DNA of 5,275 bases from positions 1-5,275 of the forward strand of contig CAMDXD010000301.1 in assembly GCA_945877995.1 (NCBI GenBank), in the 5' to 3' direction. Within the stretch, counting starts at the first letter, position 1. Each line of letters begins with the position of its first letter. Position numbers and translations under genes: made by a program. Below, piece after piece: positions 4,343 through 5,275 of the stretch. Under the pieces are notes generated by a model. It had not been told where the DNA came from. It did not search any database and saw only the letters and a list, made by a program, of their open reading frames with translations. This DNA is from Bordetella parapertussis (GTDB lineage Bacteria; Pseudomonadota; Gammaproteobacteria; Burkholderiales; CAIKXV01).

Positions 4343-5275
4343 ATGTCATCCAGTCTTTCCTCGAGACGGGGCGCCGTCCGTGTCGCCATCGCGCTTGCCG
4401 TGGCTGGCCCGCCGGTCCTGCTCGGCGCGGCGCCCGCCGATGCCCTGGCGCAGGCCTGGCCGGTGCGTCCGATCCGGCTGATCGTCCCGTTCGGTGCCGG
4501 TTCCACTGCCGACATCATCGCGCGGCTGATGGGAGCCCAGTTGTCGAAGGAACTCGGCCAGGGTGTCGCCGTCGACAACCGTCCTGGCGCGGCAGGCACG
4601 ATCGGTGGCGCCGAAGCGGCACGCGCTGCGCCGGACGGCCATACCCTGGTGCTCGGAACGGTTGCGAGCCATGGTACCGGCACCCTGATGATGGCCAACG
4701 TGCCGTATGACCCGGTGCGCGATTTCCAGGCGATCACGCTGATCACGAACGCCCCCGGGCTGATCGCGGTGCATTCGTCGCTGCCAGTGAAGACGGTGAA
4801 GGACCTGGTCGTACTCGCACGGCGCGACCCGACGCTGAACTACACCAGTTCCGGCACCGGCACGACCACCCACCTGTCGGGCGAATTCCTGTTCTCGCGG
4901 GTCGGCGTCAGGATCACCCATGTCCCGTACAAGGCGCAGGGGCAGGCGATCACCGACTTCGTCGGCGGACACCTGCCGGTGATGATCTACGCGATCCCGG
5001 CGCTTCGACCCTACATCGACAGTGGCAAGATCCGCCCGGTCGCGGTGACCTCGATCAAGCGCGTCCCGAGCCTGCCGTCGGTACCGACGGTCGCCGAATC
5101 GATGCTCCCGGGCTTCGATTTCACCGCATGGTTCGGCATCATGGCACCGGCCGGTACGCCGCGGCCTATCATCGACCGCGTGCACCGGATCATCCTCGGC
5201 GCGATGGAGACCGCTGAACTCAAGCAACAACTCGCCGCGCAGGGCCTGGAGCCGGTCGGCATGGGGCCGGACGAG
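4343..5275 (+). CDS. Bug/TctC-family tripartite tricarboxylate transporter substrate-binding protein, 3' end missing
   Basis: The frame is open from ATG 4343 to the window edge, 311 residues of a family usually about 320-330 long. Bug proteins are periplasmic receptors that bind carboxylates or related small molecules and either feed a TctAB membrane transporter or act in sensing. The N-terminus is a signal peptide: SRRG, a hydrophobic stretch (about 11-30), then ALA (34-36) followed by QAWP, with cleavage probably after residue 36. The mature start WPVRPIRLIVPFGAGSTADI (39-58) is the family signature, followed by VDNRPGAAGTIGG (77-89), PDGHTL (97-102), NYTSSGTGTTTHL (166-178), VPYKAQGQA (194-202) and PTVAESMLPGFDFTAWFGIM (248-267). 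The GGAG at 4333-4336, 6 nt before ATG, supports this start. No TctA or TctB gene is visible, as is common for orphan Bug receptors. The ligand is probably the acid degraded by the neighbouring enzymes, which is inferred from context only. Confidence 0.95.
   Translation, partial: MSSSLSSRRGAVRVAIALAVAGPPVLLGAAPADALAQAWPVRPIRLIVPFGAGSTADIIARLMGAQLSKELGQGVAVDNRPGAAGTIGGAEAARAAPDGHTLVLGTVASHGTGTLMMANVPYDPVRDFQAITLITNAPGLIAVHSSLPVKTVKDLVVLARRDPTLNYTSSGTGTTTHLSGEFLFSRVGVRITHVPYKAQGQAITDFVGGHLPVMIYAIPALRPYIDSGKIRPVAVTSIKRVPSLPSVPTVAESMLPGFDFTAWFGIMAPAGTPRPIIDRVHRIILGAMETAELKQQLAAQGLEPVGMGPDE

Noticed and set aside
4346..5230. Minus-strand open frame of 294 codons opposite the Bug/TctC gene
   Set aside because: It is antisense to an unmistakable solute-binding protein with a signal peptide; the antisense translation is Arg/Asp/His-rich without domains.

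Overview
The window is very GC-rich (roughly two thirds G+C), with dense coding, short intergenic gaps and codons ending mostly in G or C. A Bug/TctC-type periplasmic binding protein, a family greatly expanded in Bordetella, Cupriavidus and relatives, together with a molybdenum hydroxylase subunit and small tautomerase/VOC enzymes, suggests a free-living betaproteobacterium, most likely Burkholderiales. This is an inference from gene content; no rRNA, tRNA or marker gene is present to confirm it.

Layout: two divergent gene groups share a control region of about 210 bp (2457-2665). Leftward (minus strand) lie a GntR/FCD-family transcriptional regulator (2456 to 1608) and, 20 nt after its stop, the N-terminal 529 residues of a xanthine dehydrogenase/CoxL-family molybdopterin-binding subunit, which runs off the left edge. 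Rightward (plus strand) lie a dipicolinate synthase subunit A-like NAD(P)-binding protein (2666-3658), a 4-oxalocrotonate tautomerase-family protein (3692-3892), a VOC/glyoxalase-fold protein (3892-4263, sharing one base with the previous stop) and a Bug/TctC solute-binding protein (4343 to the right edge, lacking only about its last 15-20 residues).

The control region holds a good leftward promoter (TTGACA-17-CATAGT) that could give a leaderless regulator mRNA, a weaker rightward promoter candidate, two copies of the palindrome GTGATCAC 29 bp apart over and just after that rightward promoter, a 12-bp direct repeat upstream of it, and a 7-bp perfect inverted repeat. The simplest reading is a regulator that controls its own operon and the divergent one from these sites.

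Taken together the genes look like a small catabolic divergon for an unidentified carboxylated, possibly N-heterocyclic, compound. The Bug protein would deliver the acid or a related one, the Mo enzyme would hydroxylate it with water-derived oxygen, and the VOC protein, tautomerase and DpaA-like dehydrogenase would process intermediates. The substrate and the order of steps are not shown by the sequence. The most unusual element is the DpaA-like protein: its family is known from endospore dipicolinate synthesis, yet here no DpaB partner is visible and the neighbours look degradative. No mobile element, CRISPR array or RNA gene was found.
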